Assembly: GCF_003046625.1 (NCBI RefSeq)
Contig: NZ_QAAD01000001.1
Coordinates: 124,001-188,000, forward strand
Origin: Mangrovibacterium marinum
Lineage (GTDB): Bacteria; Bacteroidota; Bacteroidia; Bacteroidales; Prolixibacteraceae
Direction: 5' to 3'
DNA length: 64,000 bases
Each line of letters begins with the position of its first letter. Position 1 is the first letter of the stretch. The position numbers and the translations under genes were made by a program. The notes beneath the pieces are model-generated. The model made no database searches. It saw only the letters and a list, made by a program, of their open reading frames with translations, and had not been told where the DNA came from. This document shows, in pieces, positions 33,799 through 43,378 of the stretch.

Positions 33799-36360
33799 TT
33801 AACCACATTTGGATGATCCGCAGTCGGGACAAGTCAAACATCCTTCCTGATAAATCACATTTTTCGATCCACATTCGCCACAGGCAGCGCCTTCGGCAAT
33901 CGTTCCGTTGGGAATGTATTTTTTCAGCGCACGGGCAACACCGGCTTTCCAGCTGTTAATGGTTTCGTTGTCCAGCTGCAAACCGTTTACGGTGTTCACC
34001 ACTTTGTGGATCGGCATTCCGTGACGCAGGATTCCGGAAATCAGCTTGGCATAGTTCCAGAATACCGGGTTGAATTTATACGACAGTCCTTCGATGGTGG
34101 TCTTGTACCCCCGCTTGTTGCAATATTGGAAGTCGTATCTTGAATTTCCTTCTTCGTCGCGGCTCTTGATAATTTTTCCTTCGGTTACCGAGCGGGGCAG
34201 CAAAATGCCGTCTTCGTCATCCTGCAAACCGGTAAAAATCTCGTAAGGCTGATCGCCAACCAATCCGATGAAAGCAACCCATTTTTCTTTGTTATTTTGA
34301 AAACGAACCACTTCGGCATCCAGTTCTTCCGGACGTTTTGTGGGGAACCCAGCCGACGAATCGTCTTTATTGTCTTCTTTCTTGTTCGAGATCAACACCC
34401 CGGCACGCGAACCATCGCGATATACAGTAACACCTTTACATCCGCTTCTCCAGGCTTCGAAGTAGAGGCGTCCAACCAGCTCTTCCTCCACATCCGATGG
34501 CAGGTTGATGGTTACGCTGATCGAGTGGTCCACCCACTTTTGGATACGTCCCTGCATGCGCACTTTATTCAGCCAGTCAACATCGTTCGAGGTTGCTTTA
34601 AAATAAGGTGATTTTTTCACCAGCTCATCCAGTTCTTCCTGCGAATAGTTTTTGTTGGTATCAATACCATTCGCTTTCATCCAGGTCACAAACTTATGGT
34701 GAAATACGATGTATTCTTCCCAGCTGTCGCCAACTTCGTCCACAAAATCAACACGCACATTTTTGTCGTTCGGGTTTACTTTCCGACGACGCTTATAAAC
34801 GGGCATAAACACCGGCTCAATCCCCGAAGTTGTTTGCGTCATCAAGCTGGTTGTTCCCGTTGGGGCAATAGTCAGCAAAGCGATATTCCGGCGACCGTGT
34901 TTCACCATATCCTGATACAGGGCTTCATCCTGCTGACGAATGCGGCTGATCATCGGGTTATTTTTCTCGCGCTCGGGGTCGTAAATTTTGAATGCACCAC
35001 GTTCTTTGGCCATATTCACCGACGAACGATAAGCCTCCACCGCAATTGTTTTGTGAATTTCTTCGCTAAAATCAGTCGCGTCATCAGTTCCGTAGCACAG
35101 CCCTAAAGCGGCCAGCATATCACCCTCGGCGGTAATACCCACACCGGTACGGCGGCCTTCGCGTGCTTTAGTTTGAATTTTTTCCCACAGATGACGTTCT
35201 GTATATTTAATTTCTTCAGCCTCGGGATCGGCATCCACCTTGCCTATAATTGCATCGATTTTTTCCAGCTCCAGGTCAATGATATCGTCCATCATGCGCT
35301 GTGCATAAGCAACATGTTCTTTAAACAGGTCGAAGTTGAACTTCGCTTCAGCGGTAAACGGATTTTCAACGTAAGAATACAAGTTGAGGGCAATCAAGCG
35401 ACAACTGTCGTAAGGGCACAACGGAATTTCGCCACAAGGGTTGGTCGAAACAGTCCGATAGCCCAGGTCAGCATAACAATCAGGCACCGATTCTTTAATA
35501 ATGGTATCCCAGAACAGGATTCCCGGCTCGGCCGACTTCCAGGCATTGTGAACGATCTTTCCCCAAAGCGCGTTGGCATCAATTTCGTTCGAATATTTAG
35601 GTTCTTCGGCTTCAATCGGATACTGCTGCAGATAGGGCTTTCCGCTTTCAACCGACTTCATGAAATCGTCGTGAATTTTCACCGACACATTGGCGCCGGT
35701 TACTTTCCCCTGCTCCATTTTGGCATCGATAAATTTCTCCGAGTCCGGGTGCTTAATGGACACGGAAAGCATCAGTGCTCCGCGGCGGCCATCTTGTGCA
35801 ACCTCGCGGGTCGAGTTGGAATAACGCTCCATAAAAGGAACAATGCCGGTAGATGTCAGCGCTGAGTTTTTAACCGGTGATCCCTTCGGACGGATGTGCG
35901 ACAGGTCGTGTCCCACACCACCGCGACGTTTCATCAACTGCACCTGCTCCTGGTCGATCTTCATAATACCGCCGTACGAGTCAGAATCCCCTTCGTTACC
36001 CACAACAAAGCAGTTCGAAAGCGACGCAATTTGATACTCGTTGCCAATACCAGTCATTGGGCCACCTTGCGGGACAATATATTTAAAGTCTTTCAGCAGT
36101 TGATAAACCTGCTCTTCATCCATCGGATTTTTGTACTTCTTTTCAATCCGAGCGATTTCTTTAGCCAGGCGCCGGTGCATATCATCCGGACTCTTTTCGT
36201 AAATATTACCGTAAGAATCTTTCAACGCGTATTTGTTCACCCACACGCGTGCTGCCAAGTCGTCGCCTTTAAAATACTTGAGGGTTTCCTGAAACGCCTC
36301 GTCTTGAGAAAAAGTCTCCTTGCTCAGTTCGGGAGCAGTAACCACATTTTTGAAAGCCAT
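33799..36360 (-). CDS. nrdJ: Adenosylcobalamin-dependent (class II) ribonucleoside-diphosphate reductase
   Basis: 853 residues. The reductase barrel is marked by SLSNCFV with catalytic Cys117, RRGGVGHDLSHIRPKGSPV, STNPCGEIPLCPYDSC and the APTGTTSLMTQTTSGIEPVF block. The C-terminus carries a zinc-binding tail with CGECG and CPDCG, characteristic of the long class II (NrdJ) enzymes. It makes deoxyribonucleotides with a radical from vitamin B12 and needs no oxygen, so the organism can grow without air if it has B12. It is a single-gene unit; no B12 riboswitch is visible upstream. Confidence 0.95.
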   Translation of the reverse strand: MAFKNVVTAPELSKETFSQDEAFQETLKYFKGDDLAARVWVNKYALKDSYGNIYEKSPDDMHRRLAKEIARIEKKYKNPMDEEQVYQLLKDFKYIVPQGGPMTGIGNEYQIASLSNCFVVGNEGDSDSYGGIMKIDQEQVQLMKRRGGVGHDLSHIRPKGSPVKNSALTSTGIVPFMERYSNSTREVAQDGRRGALMLSVSIKHPDSEKFIDAKMEQGKVTGANVSVKIHDDFMKSVESGKPYLQQYPIEAEEPKYSNEIDANALWGKIVHNAWKSAEPGILFWDTIIKESVPDCYADLGYRTVSTNPCGEIPLCPYDSCRLIALNLYSYVENPFTAEAKFNFDLFKEHVAYAQRMMDDIIDLELEKIDAIIGKVDADPEAEEIKYTERHLWEKIQTKAREGRRTGVGITAEGDMLAALGLCYGTDDATDFSEEIHKTIAVEAYRSSVNMAKERGAFKIYDPEREKNNPMISRIRQQDEALYQDMVKHGRRNIALLTIAPTGTTSLMTQTTSGIEPVFMPVYKRRRKVNPNDKNVRVDFVDEVGDSWEEYIVFHHKFVTWMKANGIDTNKNYSQEELDELVKKSPYFKATSNDVDWLNKVRMQGRIQKWVDHSISVTINLPSDVEEELVGRLYFEAWRSGCKGVTVYRDGSRAGVLISNKKEDNKDDSSAGFPTKRPEELDAEVVRFQNNKEKWVAFIGLVGDQPYEIFTGLQDDEDGILLPRSVTEGKIIKSRDEEGNSRYDFQYCNKRGYKTTIEGLSYKFNPVFWNYAKLISGILRHGMPIHKVVNTVNGLQLDNETINSWKAGVARALKKYIPNGTIAEGAACGECGSKNVIYQEGCLTCPDCGSSKCG

Positions 36361-36682
36361 ACACCAAAAAATTAAAAACGGTTCGTTAATTAACTGGTTG
36401 TTTTTGAAGAGAGAAACCAGCTTGTTTAGTTAAGGAAATGCTACATGCAAGATAGTGCGCCGGCTCAAAAAAAAGAATACTTTAATTTCCGAAAAAGCCG
36501 AAAGTTATCAACTTCAATTCGTTAATTGATTGATGCGCCGCACTTTAAATATTTAATAAGTCGAAAATGTTTACAGATTTTGCAAACTGTACAAAATATA
36601 CCATCCCAAAAGAGAACAGAAAATGAAGTATTTACCCCCGCGCGAAACGGCTACGTAATTTACCTAAAAGTGTTTTGACATT
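36361..36682. other. Intergenic region between waaA end and nrdJ start
   Basis: 322 nt, AT-rich. It must carry the nrdJ promoter on the minus strand; a TATATTTTG sequence (complement of bases near 36595) is the only near match to the -7 consensus. I see no terminator with a T-run for waaA (it lies on the other side), no B12-box and no repeat. Confidence 0.4.
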
Positions 36683-37921
36683 TTACTGATTGTTGAAAAC
36701 TTTTTGCACAATTTTTTGCGTCGCTCCGATATTCTCTTCCATAAACCGGCTACAAGCCTGTGCAATCGCTGCACGACGATCCGTACTTTCGAACAGCGCA
36801 TCCAATTGTTGGCGCAATTGTTCTTCGGAATCAACCGGAAAAGCGAGCTTCCGGCTCACCAATTCCACAGCCTCCTGAAAACGCAGATAATTGGGCCCGA
36901 AAAGAACCGGAATATGGTAAATCGCCGCTTCGAGCGTATTGTGTATCCCAACGCCAAATCCGCCTCCAATATAGGCCAGGTCACCATAACGATAAACACT
37001 CGACAAAAGCCCGATACAATCCACAATTAGCACTCGGGCATTGGTCAAATCGCTTTCGGCAGCCTGTGTGTATCGCACAGCCTGCCCCTTTGCCATACTC
37101 ATCAATCGGGTAATATTCGCTTCTTTCACCTCGTGAGGCGCAAAAACAATCTTCACTTCCGGATTGGCCTGCAGGTAAGGCATAATGATTTCCTCATCGG
37201 GACGCCACGAACTGCCCACCACCAGCAAAGGCGACTGCCCTTTAAATTCAGCAACGATCGGCAGATCTTTTCGGGCGGCAGCGATTTCAGCCACCCGGTC
37301 GAATCGCGTATCGCCAGTGATGGTAGAATTTGTGAGGCCAACAGCCCCCAGCAAGTCGGCCGACTGCTGATTTTGCACAAAAAAATGATCCACACCACTC
37401 AGCACCTGACGATACCAACTTCCGCGCAAGCCTTTTTTGAAGAACAACTGCTCCTCGCGAAATATTGCCGACACTAAATACAGAGGAATACTCCGGGCCG
37501 AAAGCCCATCGATATAGTTTTTCCAAAACTCGTACTTCACAAAGAAGGCCACCCGAGGTTGCACCAAATCCAGAAAGCGACGAGCATTGGCTTTCGTATC
37601 AACCGGCAGGTAAGCAACCATATCGGCCTGTGCATAATCCTTACGCACCTCGTAGCCCGAAGGCGAAAAGAAGGTCAGTAGCACCTTATAAGTTGGGTAT
37701 TGCTTCTTAATCGCTTCAATCAATGGGCGTCCTTGCTCAAATTCGCCCAACGAGGCACAATGCACCCAAACAACATCGCCCTCCATCGGAAAGCGCTCTT
37801 TCAGCTCGCCAAACACACTGGTCTGCCCCTTACTAAAATACCGGGCCTTCTCGTTAAATGGCGACATCAAAGCTGCAACAAAGCGATAAAGGTAAATTCC
37901 AACTTGGTAAAGAAAATTCAT
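36683..37921 (-). CDS. waaA: 3-deoxy-D-manno-octulosonic acid (Kdo) transferase
   Basis: 412 residues from ATG 37921 (MNFLYQVGIYLYRF); an in-frame start ten codons earlier lacks the usual beginning. The N-terminal hydrophobic stretch anchors the protein in the inner membrane. GT30 marks follow: VWVHCASLGEFEQGRPL, VKYEFWKNY, VVGSSWRPDEE and GGFGVGIHNTLEAAIYHIPVLFGPNY. The enzyme adds Kdo to lipid A precursor, an essential lipopolysaccharide step, confirming a Gram-negative envelope. Monocistronic, read in the same direction as rnhA 65 nt upstream. Confidence 0.95.
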   Translation of the reverse strand: MNFLYQVGIYLYRFVAALMSPFNEKARYFSKGQTSVFGELKERFPMEGDVVWVHCASLGEFEQGRPLIEAIKKQYPTYKVLLTFFSPSGYEVRKDYAQADMVAYLPVDTKANARRFLDLVQPRVAFFVKYEFWKNYIDGLSARSIPLYLVSAIFREEQLFFKKGLRGSWYRQVLSGVDHFFVQNQQSADLLGAVGLTNSTITGDTRFDRVAEIAAARKDLPIVAEFKGQSPLLVVGSSWRPDEEIIMPYLQANPEVKIVFAPHEVKEANITRLMSMAKGQAVRYTQAAESDLTNARVLIVDCIGLLSSVYRYGDLAYIGGGFGVGIHNTLEAAIYHIPVLFGPNYLRFQEAVELVSRKLAFPVDSEEQLRQQLDALFESTDRRAAIAQACSRFMEENIGATQKIVQKVFNNQ

Positions 37922-37986
37922 ACACGTAAAATTAGTCGCGCGAAGGTACAAATAAGATCAATTCAAGAAATGACGACGCCACTGTG

Positions 37987-38457
37987 TTAAGCCTGCGCTT
38001 GCAGATAGCCAAGGTCTTTTTTTAATCCGGGAGCCATGGAGGCTTCGACAGCCAACTGATCGCAACGCTCATTTTCAGGAATGTTAGCATGCCCTTTCAC
38101 CCAAACGAAGCGCACCGAATGTTTGTTGTAAATTTGAATAAAGCGCTGCCACAAGTCTGCATTTTTTTTGCCTTTAAAACGCTTTTTCACCCAATCCCAG
38201 AGCCAGCGTTTTTCAACAGCATCGACCACATATTTCGAATCCGAATAGATGGTTACCTGACTGCCGGGCACTTTCAGCGCTTCGAGCCCGATAATCACAG
38301 CCAACAACTCCATCCGGTTATTGGTTGTTAACTCAAAACCATCCGATAGCTCCTTACGATGCTGACCAGACATCAGCACCACTCCGTAACCTCCCGGACC
38401 GGGATTCCCACGGGCAGCACCATCAGTATAGATTATAATTCGGGGACCTGCAGCCAT
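37987..38457 (-). CDS. rnhA: Ribonuclease HI
   Basis: 156 residues. The four catalytic carboxylates are in place: Asp12 in IYTDGAARGNPGPGG, Glu in NNRMELLAV, Asp in YSDSKYVVDA, and Asp in NERCDQLAV, with the flexible-loop histidine in VKGHANIPENE. It degrades RNA in RNA-DNA hybrids, including primers of lagging-strand synthesis. It has its own promoter just upstream. Confidence 0.96.
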   Translation of the reverse strand: MAAGPRIIIYTDGAARGNPGPGGYGVVLMSGQHRKELSDGFELTTNNRMELLAVIIGLEALKVPGSQVTIYSDSKYVVDAVEKRWLWDWVKKRFKGKKNADLWQRFIQIYNKHSVRFVWVKGHANIPENERCDQLAVEASMAPGLKKDLGYLQAQA

Positions 38458-38473
38458 AATTTTTTATTTCGGG

Positions 38474-38503
38474 CAAAGATAAACGAAGCAATCGAAAACC
38501 AAA
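38474..38503 (-). promoter_or_regulatory. Bacteroidota-type promoter of rnhA
   Basis: Read on the minus strand, TTTG (38503-38500) and TATCTTTG (38481-38474, matching TAnnTTTG) are 18 nt apart; the start codon is 16 nt downstream. Confidence 0.6.
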
Positions 38504-38596
38504 AACGCCCGCTTGCCCGAAAACAACACCGGCTCGATTTGCCGGAATTCGACCAATCCTTAACAAACAGCATCACCCAAAGAGACTTTCAGACAA

Positions 38597-38628
38597 AAAG
38601 AAAGGCTGTCCCCAAACGAGAACAGCCC
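38597..38628 (-). terminator. Terminator of queA
   Basis: GGCTGT and ACAGCC form the stem on the minus strand, followed by TTTCTTTTT; it is 24 nt past the queA stop. Confidence 0.7.
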
Positions 38629-38651
38629 TGTATCATCGGGTTCGAATTGAA

Positions 38652-39701
38652 TTACAAAATCAACATCGCATCGCCGTAAGTTCCAAAACGGTAGCCTTCT
38701 TTTATGGCAACCTGGTAGGCTTCCATGGTTAAGTCGTAACCGCCAAAAGCAGCAACCATCATCATCAGCGTTGACAACGGCAGATGAAAGTTGGTGATCA
38801 TGCGGTTGGCCACGCTAAACTCGTAAGGCGGGAAAATGAACTTATTCGTCCAACCTTCGAAGGGCTTCAGAAAACCTTGTGTCGACACCGAGCTTTCCAG
38901 GGTACGCATCACCGTTGTTCCAACCGCGCACACGTTGCGCTTGGCCTCTTTGGCTTTATTCACAATATCGCAAGCCTCTTCGGAAATCCAGATTTGCTCC
39001 GAATCCATTTTATGCTTGGTCAGGTCCTCAACATCCACGCTGCGGAAGTTACCCAGTCCAACGTGCAGCGTTACAAAACCAAAGTCAACGCCGATAATTT
39101 CCAAACGCTTCATCAGCTCGCGGCTAAAGTGCAAACCGGCCGTAGGAGCGGCAACAGCGCCTTCGTGCTTGGCAAAAATTGTTTGGTAACGGTCTTTATC
39201 ATCGGGCTGAACCGGACGCTGAATAAATTTAGGCAGCGGAGTTTCTCCAAGTCCGAACAGCGTGTTTTTAAACTCGTCATAAGGACCGTCGAACAAGAAG
39301 CGAAGGGTTCGTCCGCGCGAAGTGGTGTTATCAATCACCTCGGCAACCAACAAATCATCCTCCCCAAAGTAAAGTTTATTCCCGATCCGGATTTTACGGG
39401 CTGGATCAACCAACACGTCCCACAAGCGCTGTTCGCGATTTAACTCGCGCAACAAAAACACTTCGATTTCAGCTCCGGTTTTCTCCTTGTTCCCGTACAA
39501 ACGTGCCGGAAACACCTTTGTATCGTTAAACACCATCACATCCTTGTCGTCGAAATAGTCGGTAACATCCTTAAACAACTTGTGCTCAATTGATCTGGTC
39601 TTCCGATCGACAACCATTAAACGTGACTCATCACGATTATCTGCCGGATGAAGTGCAATTAACTCTTCAGGCAATTTAAACTTAAACTTGGATAATTTCA
39701 T
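38652..39701 (-). CDS. queA: S-adenosylmethionine:tRNA ribosyltransferase-isomerase
   Basis: 349 residues. [32 protein letters not shown] is the QueA start, with [46 protein letters not shown] and [18 protein letters not shown] following. The enzyme transfers the ribose of SAM to 7-aminomethyl-7-deazaguanine in tRNA, the penultimate step of queuosine synthesis. It lies downstream of truB with an 89-nt gap that contains TACCTTTG on the minus strand (39772-39765), a possible -7 element of its own. Confidence 0.96.
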   Translation of the reverse strand: MKLSKFKFKLPEELIALHPADNRDESRLMVVDRKTRSIEHKLFKDVTDYFDDKDVMVFNDTKVFPARLYGNKEKTGAEIEVFLLRELNREQRLWDVLVDPARKIRIGNKLYFGEDDLLVAEVIDNTTSRGRTLRFLFDGPYDEFKNTLFGLGETPLPKFIQRPVQPDDKDRYQTIFAKHEGAVAAPTAGLHFSRELMKRLEIIGVDFGFVTLHVGLGNFRSVDVEDLTKHKMDSEQIWISEEACDIVNKAKEAKRNVCAVGTTVMRTLESSVSTQGFLKPFEGWTNKFIFPPYEFSVANRMITNFHLPLSTLMMMVAAFGGYDLTMEAYQVAIKEGYRFGTYGDAMLIL

Positions 39702-39790
39702 ATATATCTAATTCTGTTTTTCTTACGGAAATCTGATTGCTCAGACAATCGCGCCGCTGTATTTCAAAGGTACCTTCTACGGAGCGTTTG

Positions 39791-40504
39791 TTAATTAGTT
39801 ACAAAAAGATCGATATTTTCTAAGAAATAGTCGATATCCATGGCTTCTTCCAGTCGATAGTCGCCGATCTTTGTTCGTTTCAAACCAACCAGGTAGGCTC
39901 CCGACTGCAGGGCTTCACCCAAATCGCGGGCTAAAGCGCGAATATAAGTTCCCTTGCTACATTCTACCCGGATCACCAACAGATTGTTCTGAAAATCGAC
40001 TACTTCCAGAGCATACAAGTGAATTAATTTGGCATTCAACTTGACCTCCTGCCCTTTACGGGCATGCTCGTAGGCACGTTTACCAGCCACCCGAACGGCA
40101 CTAAAAACCGGCGGCACCTGCATCTGTTCGCCCAAAAATTTTCCGAGCGTTTGCTCGATCAATTCCCGGCTGATCTGATCGACCGGATAGTGCTGATCTT
40201 CTTCGGTTTCGAGATCGAAAGAGGGTGTTGTAGCCCCCAATTTCAGGGTTGCCACATACTCTTTTGTCTGAGCCTGAATACGATCAATTTGCTTGGTTGC
40301 TTTGCCGGTGCATAAAATCATCAGGCCGGTAGCCTTGGGATCCAGCGTTCCGGCATGACCTACTTTTATCTTCTTCAACTTTAAAGCACGCGTAAGTTTA
40401 TTCCGCACTTTTTTTACAAGATCGAAAGAAGTCCAGTCCAGGGCTTTGTCGAAAAGTAAAATTTCGCCCTGTTGAAAATCGTATTGTTTGGGTGTTTCCC
40501 CCAT
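39791..40504 (-). CDS. truB: tRNA pseudouridine(55) synthase
   Basis: 237 residues. The catalytic aspartate is Asp55 in GHAGTLDPKATGLMILCTGKATK. The TruB start GEILLFDKALDWTSFDLVKKVR and the RIECSKGTYIRALARDLGE-like block (VECSKGTYIRALARDLGE) are present. It converts U55 in the T-loop of tRNAs to pseudouridine. It lacks a PUA domain extension, as common in this phylum. It lies 51 nt after uppP in the conserved ftsX-DUF3098-uppP-truB-queA order. Confidence 0.96.
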   Translation of the reverse strand: MGETPKQYDFQQGEILLFDKALDWTSFDLVKKVRNKLTRALKLKKIKVGHAGTLDPKATGLMILCTGKATKQIDRIQAQTKEYVATLKLGATTPSFDLETEEDQHYPVDQISRELIEQTLGKFLGEQMQVPPVFSAVRVAGKRAYEHARKGQEVKLNAKLIHLYALEVVDFQNNLLVIRVECSKGTYIRALARDLGEALQSGAYLVGLKRTKIGDYRLEEAMDIDYFLENIDLFVTN

Positions 40505-40555
40505 GAAATGAACGCTTTAATTATCGAATTAACAAAATCCGACGGCGCGGATTTT

Positions 40556-41338
40556 TCAGGCTGCAAAAATAGCAATTAAGCCGACAATCAGACAATAAGC
40601 GGCAAAATAAATCAGTTTCCCGCGCTTGACAATATTAATCATCCAGCTACAAGCGAGCAGGCCGGAGACAAAAGCGGCAACAAAACCAACGGCCAAGGGC
40701 AAAAATCCGACTTGCTCTCCGCCGGTTAAATCACCACTGATCAGATCGAGGAAATTGGCTCCCAGGATTGGGATGAGCACCATCAAAAAGGAGAAACGGG
40801 CAACATCTTCTTTCTTTTTTCCCAGTATTAAGCCGGTAGCAATTGTGGAGCCGCTACGCGAAATCCCCGGCATGACGGCCAGCGCCTGCGCAATGCCGAT
40901 AATCAGTGCATCGGGCAGTCGGATAGGCTTAACTTTCGACTTGGCGAAATAGGTAAAAGCCAGCAAACTGGCTGTTATCAGCAGCATGCAGCCCACAAAA
41001 AACAAGTCGCCCGAGAAGAGGCCTTCAATCTGCTTGCGAAAGCACAAGCCCAGCACAACAACCGGAATTGCCGAAAGCAGCAAGTTGAGCACATAACGGG
41101 TTTCCTCGTTCCATTTAAACTGCAACAAACCTTTGAACAGCGTCAGGATATCTTTTCGGAAAACAACCAGGGTACTTAAGACCGTAGCTCCGTGAACAAC
41201 AACCGCAAAAATAAGGTGATCGTGACCGTGAACCCCCAACAAGGCATGCCCTAACTCCAAATGTCCGCTGGAACTAACCGGTAAAAACTCGGTTAATCCT
41301 TGAATAATGCCCAGAATAAGGGCCTGTATTTCGCTCAT
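40556..41338 (-). CDS. uppP: Undecaprenyl-diphosphatase (BacA family)
   Basis: 260 residues with about eight membrane helices. The two active-site regions are QGLTEFLPVSSSGHLELGHALLG near the N-terminus and MPGISRSGSTIATGLILGKKKEDVARFSFLM in the middle. It removes a phosphate from undecaprenyl diphosphate, recycling the lipid carrier for peptidoglycan and surface-glycan synthesis, and gives tolerance to bacitracin. The start overlaps the stop of the DUF3098 gene by one base. Confidence 0.96.
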   Translation of the reverse strand: MSEIQALILGIIQGLTEFLPVSSSGHLELGHALLGVHGHDHLIFAVVVHGATVLSTLVVFRKDILTLFKGLLQFKWNEETRYVLNLLLSAIPVVVLGLCFRKQIEGLFSGDLFFVGCMLLITASLLAFTYFAKSKVKPIRLPDALIIGIAQALAVMPGISRSGSTIATGLILGKKKEDVARFSFLMVLIPILGANFLDLISGDLTGGEQVGFLPLAVGFVAAFVSGLLACSWMINIVKRGKLIYFAAYCLIVGLIAIFAA

Positions 41339-41595
41339 TAATCCTGCTTGTTACGGGGTTTCTTCATGATGGCATAAATCTCGAACAGAAATCCGAAGAG
41401 CACCACAACGGGCGCTAAAGTTATCCGCCGGAAGCTAAACACTTCGGGATTGAAAATGGATGGATCTTCACTTTTACCGCCGACCATCAAGATAAATCCG
41501 ATGACGATGATCACAAATCCGATCAGCAATAAGCGGTAATTCTCTTTTCCCAACGCGAATTGCACGTCTGTTTGTGGAGTTTCTTTTTTAGCCAT
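41338..41595 (-). CDS. DUF3098 family membrane protein
   Basis: 85 residues with two hydrophobic helices (YRLLLIGFVIIVIGFILMVGG and LAPVVVLFGFLFEIYAIM) and charged ends. It matches the small Bacteroidota DUF3098 proteins encoded between ftsX and uppP. Function is not known; association with ftsX suggests an envelope or division role (inference). A TAACTTTG box (minus, 41623-41616) is 20 nt before the start, so it may have its own promoter now that another gene separates it from ftsX. Confidence 0.88.
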   Translation of the reverse strand: MAKKETPQTDVQFALGKENYRLLLIGFVIIVIGFILMVGGKSEDPSIFNPEVFSFRRITLAPVVVLFGFLFEIYAIMKKPRNKQD

Positions 41596-41699
41596 ACTGT
41601 TTCTGAATTGAGCCCCAAAGTTAATTAATAAAATAACTCTTCGAACTTGAGCTTTAGAAATTTATTTACTGCAAAATAGCTTGACAGCATGAAAAGACA

Positions 41700-42476
41700 T
41701 CAGTTCGACGAATGAATAAAAGGTGCAAGTTTCGTTGATCTGGAAGGATGCACAAAGAAAATATCTCCCTGAAATTTGGGCTTCGAAGTATCAATTCTAC
41801 GAAGCTGCCCGTCCGCCAAAAAATAGGCAGAGTAGCCCAAAGCATCCATATAACCGAATATTTTTCGTTGATTATCTTTATCCAACTCCAGTTGCAGGAT
41901 GGGGAAAAACTGTTTCAACAAGCGATCCATTAAGGGAATTGCAACCCCCTCGTAGCCTTCGATATCACACTTAATGTAATCCAGTCTTTCGAGGCCGGCG
42001 AACATGGAATCCGGAGTCCTCATTTCGGCCGGGAAACGCATTGCCAACTCTTCCTGCTGGCCATCCAACAGATGCGTACGTCCGTGACTAAAATATTTTG
42101 ACGAGGCCGGCACTCCCAGCACTACGTTAAGGCCATCGGTTTCTCCTACGGCAAAGGGCAAAATCCGAATTTGCTTATACTTCCGGGTATGGCTCTCCAG
42201 CACCTCGCGAAATACCCCTACCGGCTCCACACTGTACACACAACCGGTATCGCCAACCAACCGGCAGAAATTACGGCTATAATAGCCCAAATTAGCCCCC
42301 AGGTCGATGACTACATCTCCCGGCGCTAAAATATTGTTGATAAAATAGTGACATGCAAACTTTGGCTTCCCTTTTAGTACGCCTGAATCGTAAGAAATAA
42401 AGAATAAGCGGCTTACCGTTCTCAAATACGATTTGAGCCCCAAAAAGCTAAACAAGAATCGTTTAAAAACATCCAT
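41700..42476 (-). CDS. FkbM-family SAM-dependent methyltransferase
   Basis: 258 residues. SAM-binding motif I is VIDLGANLGYYSRNF, and YIKCDIEGYEGVAIPLMDRLL is the characteristic FkbM acidic block. The family methylates hydroxyl groups of sugars or polyketides. It stands between ftsX (26 nt upstream) and DUF3098 (104 nt downstream), where most relatives have no gene, so it looks like an insertion into a conserved order. A second FkbM-type gene is at 48473; the two are only distantly similar by eye. Confidence 0.85.
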   Translation of the reverse strand: MDVFKRFLFSFLGLKSYLRTVSRLFFISYDSGVLKGKPKFACHYFINNILAPGDVVIDLGANLGYYSRNFCRLVGDTGCVYSVEPVGVFREVLESHTRKYKQIRILPFAVGETDGLNVVLGVPASSKYFSHGRTHLLDGQQEELAMRFPAEMRTPDSMFAGLERLDYIKCDIEGYEGVAIPLMDRLLKQFFPILQLELDKDNQRKIFGYMDALGYSAYFLADGQLRRIDTSKPKFQGDIFFVHPSRSTKLAPFIHSSN

Positions 42477-42502
42477 TCGGTAGAGATTAGTTCGTTTAAA
42501 AA

Positions 42503-43378
42503 TTAGAATAATTCGTTGTAACTCATTCGCAAATATTTATTAACGGCAAAATAAGTTGACAACCACGATATTATAAGCCCCGAAAGCAAGGTAACAACGA
42601 AGGTAATTCCGAGAGCATCAATTTGGTTGGTGTCCACAAAGTTCTGCAGGCTATCGTAAAAGGTCAGCACCAATGCCCAAATCACAAAGTTAGCCAACAA
42701 GCCTCCCAGCAAGCCGTAGCTTACAGTGCGCACAACAAACGGTCGGCGGATATAGGATCTGGTTGCCCCAACCAGCTTCATGGTATTAATCACAAATCGC
42801 TGGCTGTATATCGATATGCGGATGGTGTTATTGATCAAAGCCGTGCAAATGAACAACATCAAGAACACCAAAACCAGCAGAAACAAGCTGATTCGCCGGA
42901 CATTGTTATTGATTACCTTCACCAAATCGCGCTGGTAGTAGACTTCCCGGACTTGCGGATAGGCTAAAAATTCGTTTTCCAGCACCAGCAAGCTATCTTC
43001 CTGCATATAGGGCGCATGCAGCTTCAGGTCGATGGACGAGAACAACGGGTTGAATCCCAGAAAGTCGACAAAATCCTCGCCCATATCGTCGGCCAAACTC
43101 TCCGCAGCGTCTTCCTTATTGATATATTCGGTTGACTTCACAGCCGCTGAGGCGCTCAATATTTTCTGAAGCCGCAGAACCTCTGCATCGCGCAGGTTTT
43201 CCTGCAGCACCAAGGTAAAGCCAACATGCTCGCGCACGTAATCTGTCAACCGCCCGGCATTTAGCACGAGCAAGGACAAAAGCCCAACCATAAACAGGAT
43301 CAGGCTGATACTGATGGTGACGGTCAGATACGAGCGGAACAACCGTCGTTTCAATTTACTGGGCCGCTTCTTCCTCAT
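42503..43378 (-). CDS. ftsX: Cell division protein FtsX
   Basis: 291 residues from ATG 43378, which starts a basic N-terminus (MRKKRPSKLKRRLF); the frame is open further upstream but lies within the yfhO end. Four membrane helices: one near 22-45, then three in the C-terminal half (LFLLVLVFLMLFICTALI, LGGLLANFVIWALVLTFY, FVVTLLSGLIISWLSTYFA). An extracellular loop separates helix 1 and 2. With the ATPase FtsE, encoded elsewhere, it activates peptidoglycan hydrolases at the division site. It overlaps the stop of yfhO by 23 nt. Confidence 0.93.
   Translation of the reverse strand: MRKKRPSKLKRRLFRSYLTVTISISLILFMVGLLSLLVLNAGRLTDYVREHVGFTLVLQENLRDAEVLRLQKILSASAAVKSTEYINKEDAAESLADDMGEDFVDFLGFNPLFSSIDLKLHAPYMQEDSLLVLENEFLAYPQVREVYYQRDLVKVINNNVRRISLFLLVLVFLMLFICTALINNTIRISIYSQRFVINTMKLVGATRSYIRRPFVVRTVSYGLLGGLLANFVIWALVLTFYDSLQNFVDTNQIDALGITFVVTLLSGLIISWLSTYFAVNKYLRMSYNELF

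Noticed and set aside
35173-35865. Plus-strand 230-codon frame opposite nrdJ
   Set aside because: Antisense shadow of nrdJ, without any domain.
36361-36682. Cobalamin riboswitch before nrdJ
   Set aside because: I looked for the B12-box on the minus strand and saw nothing like it.
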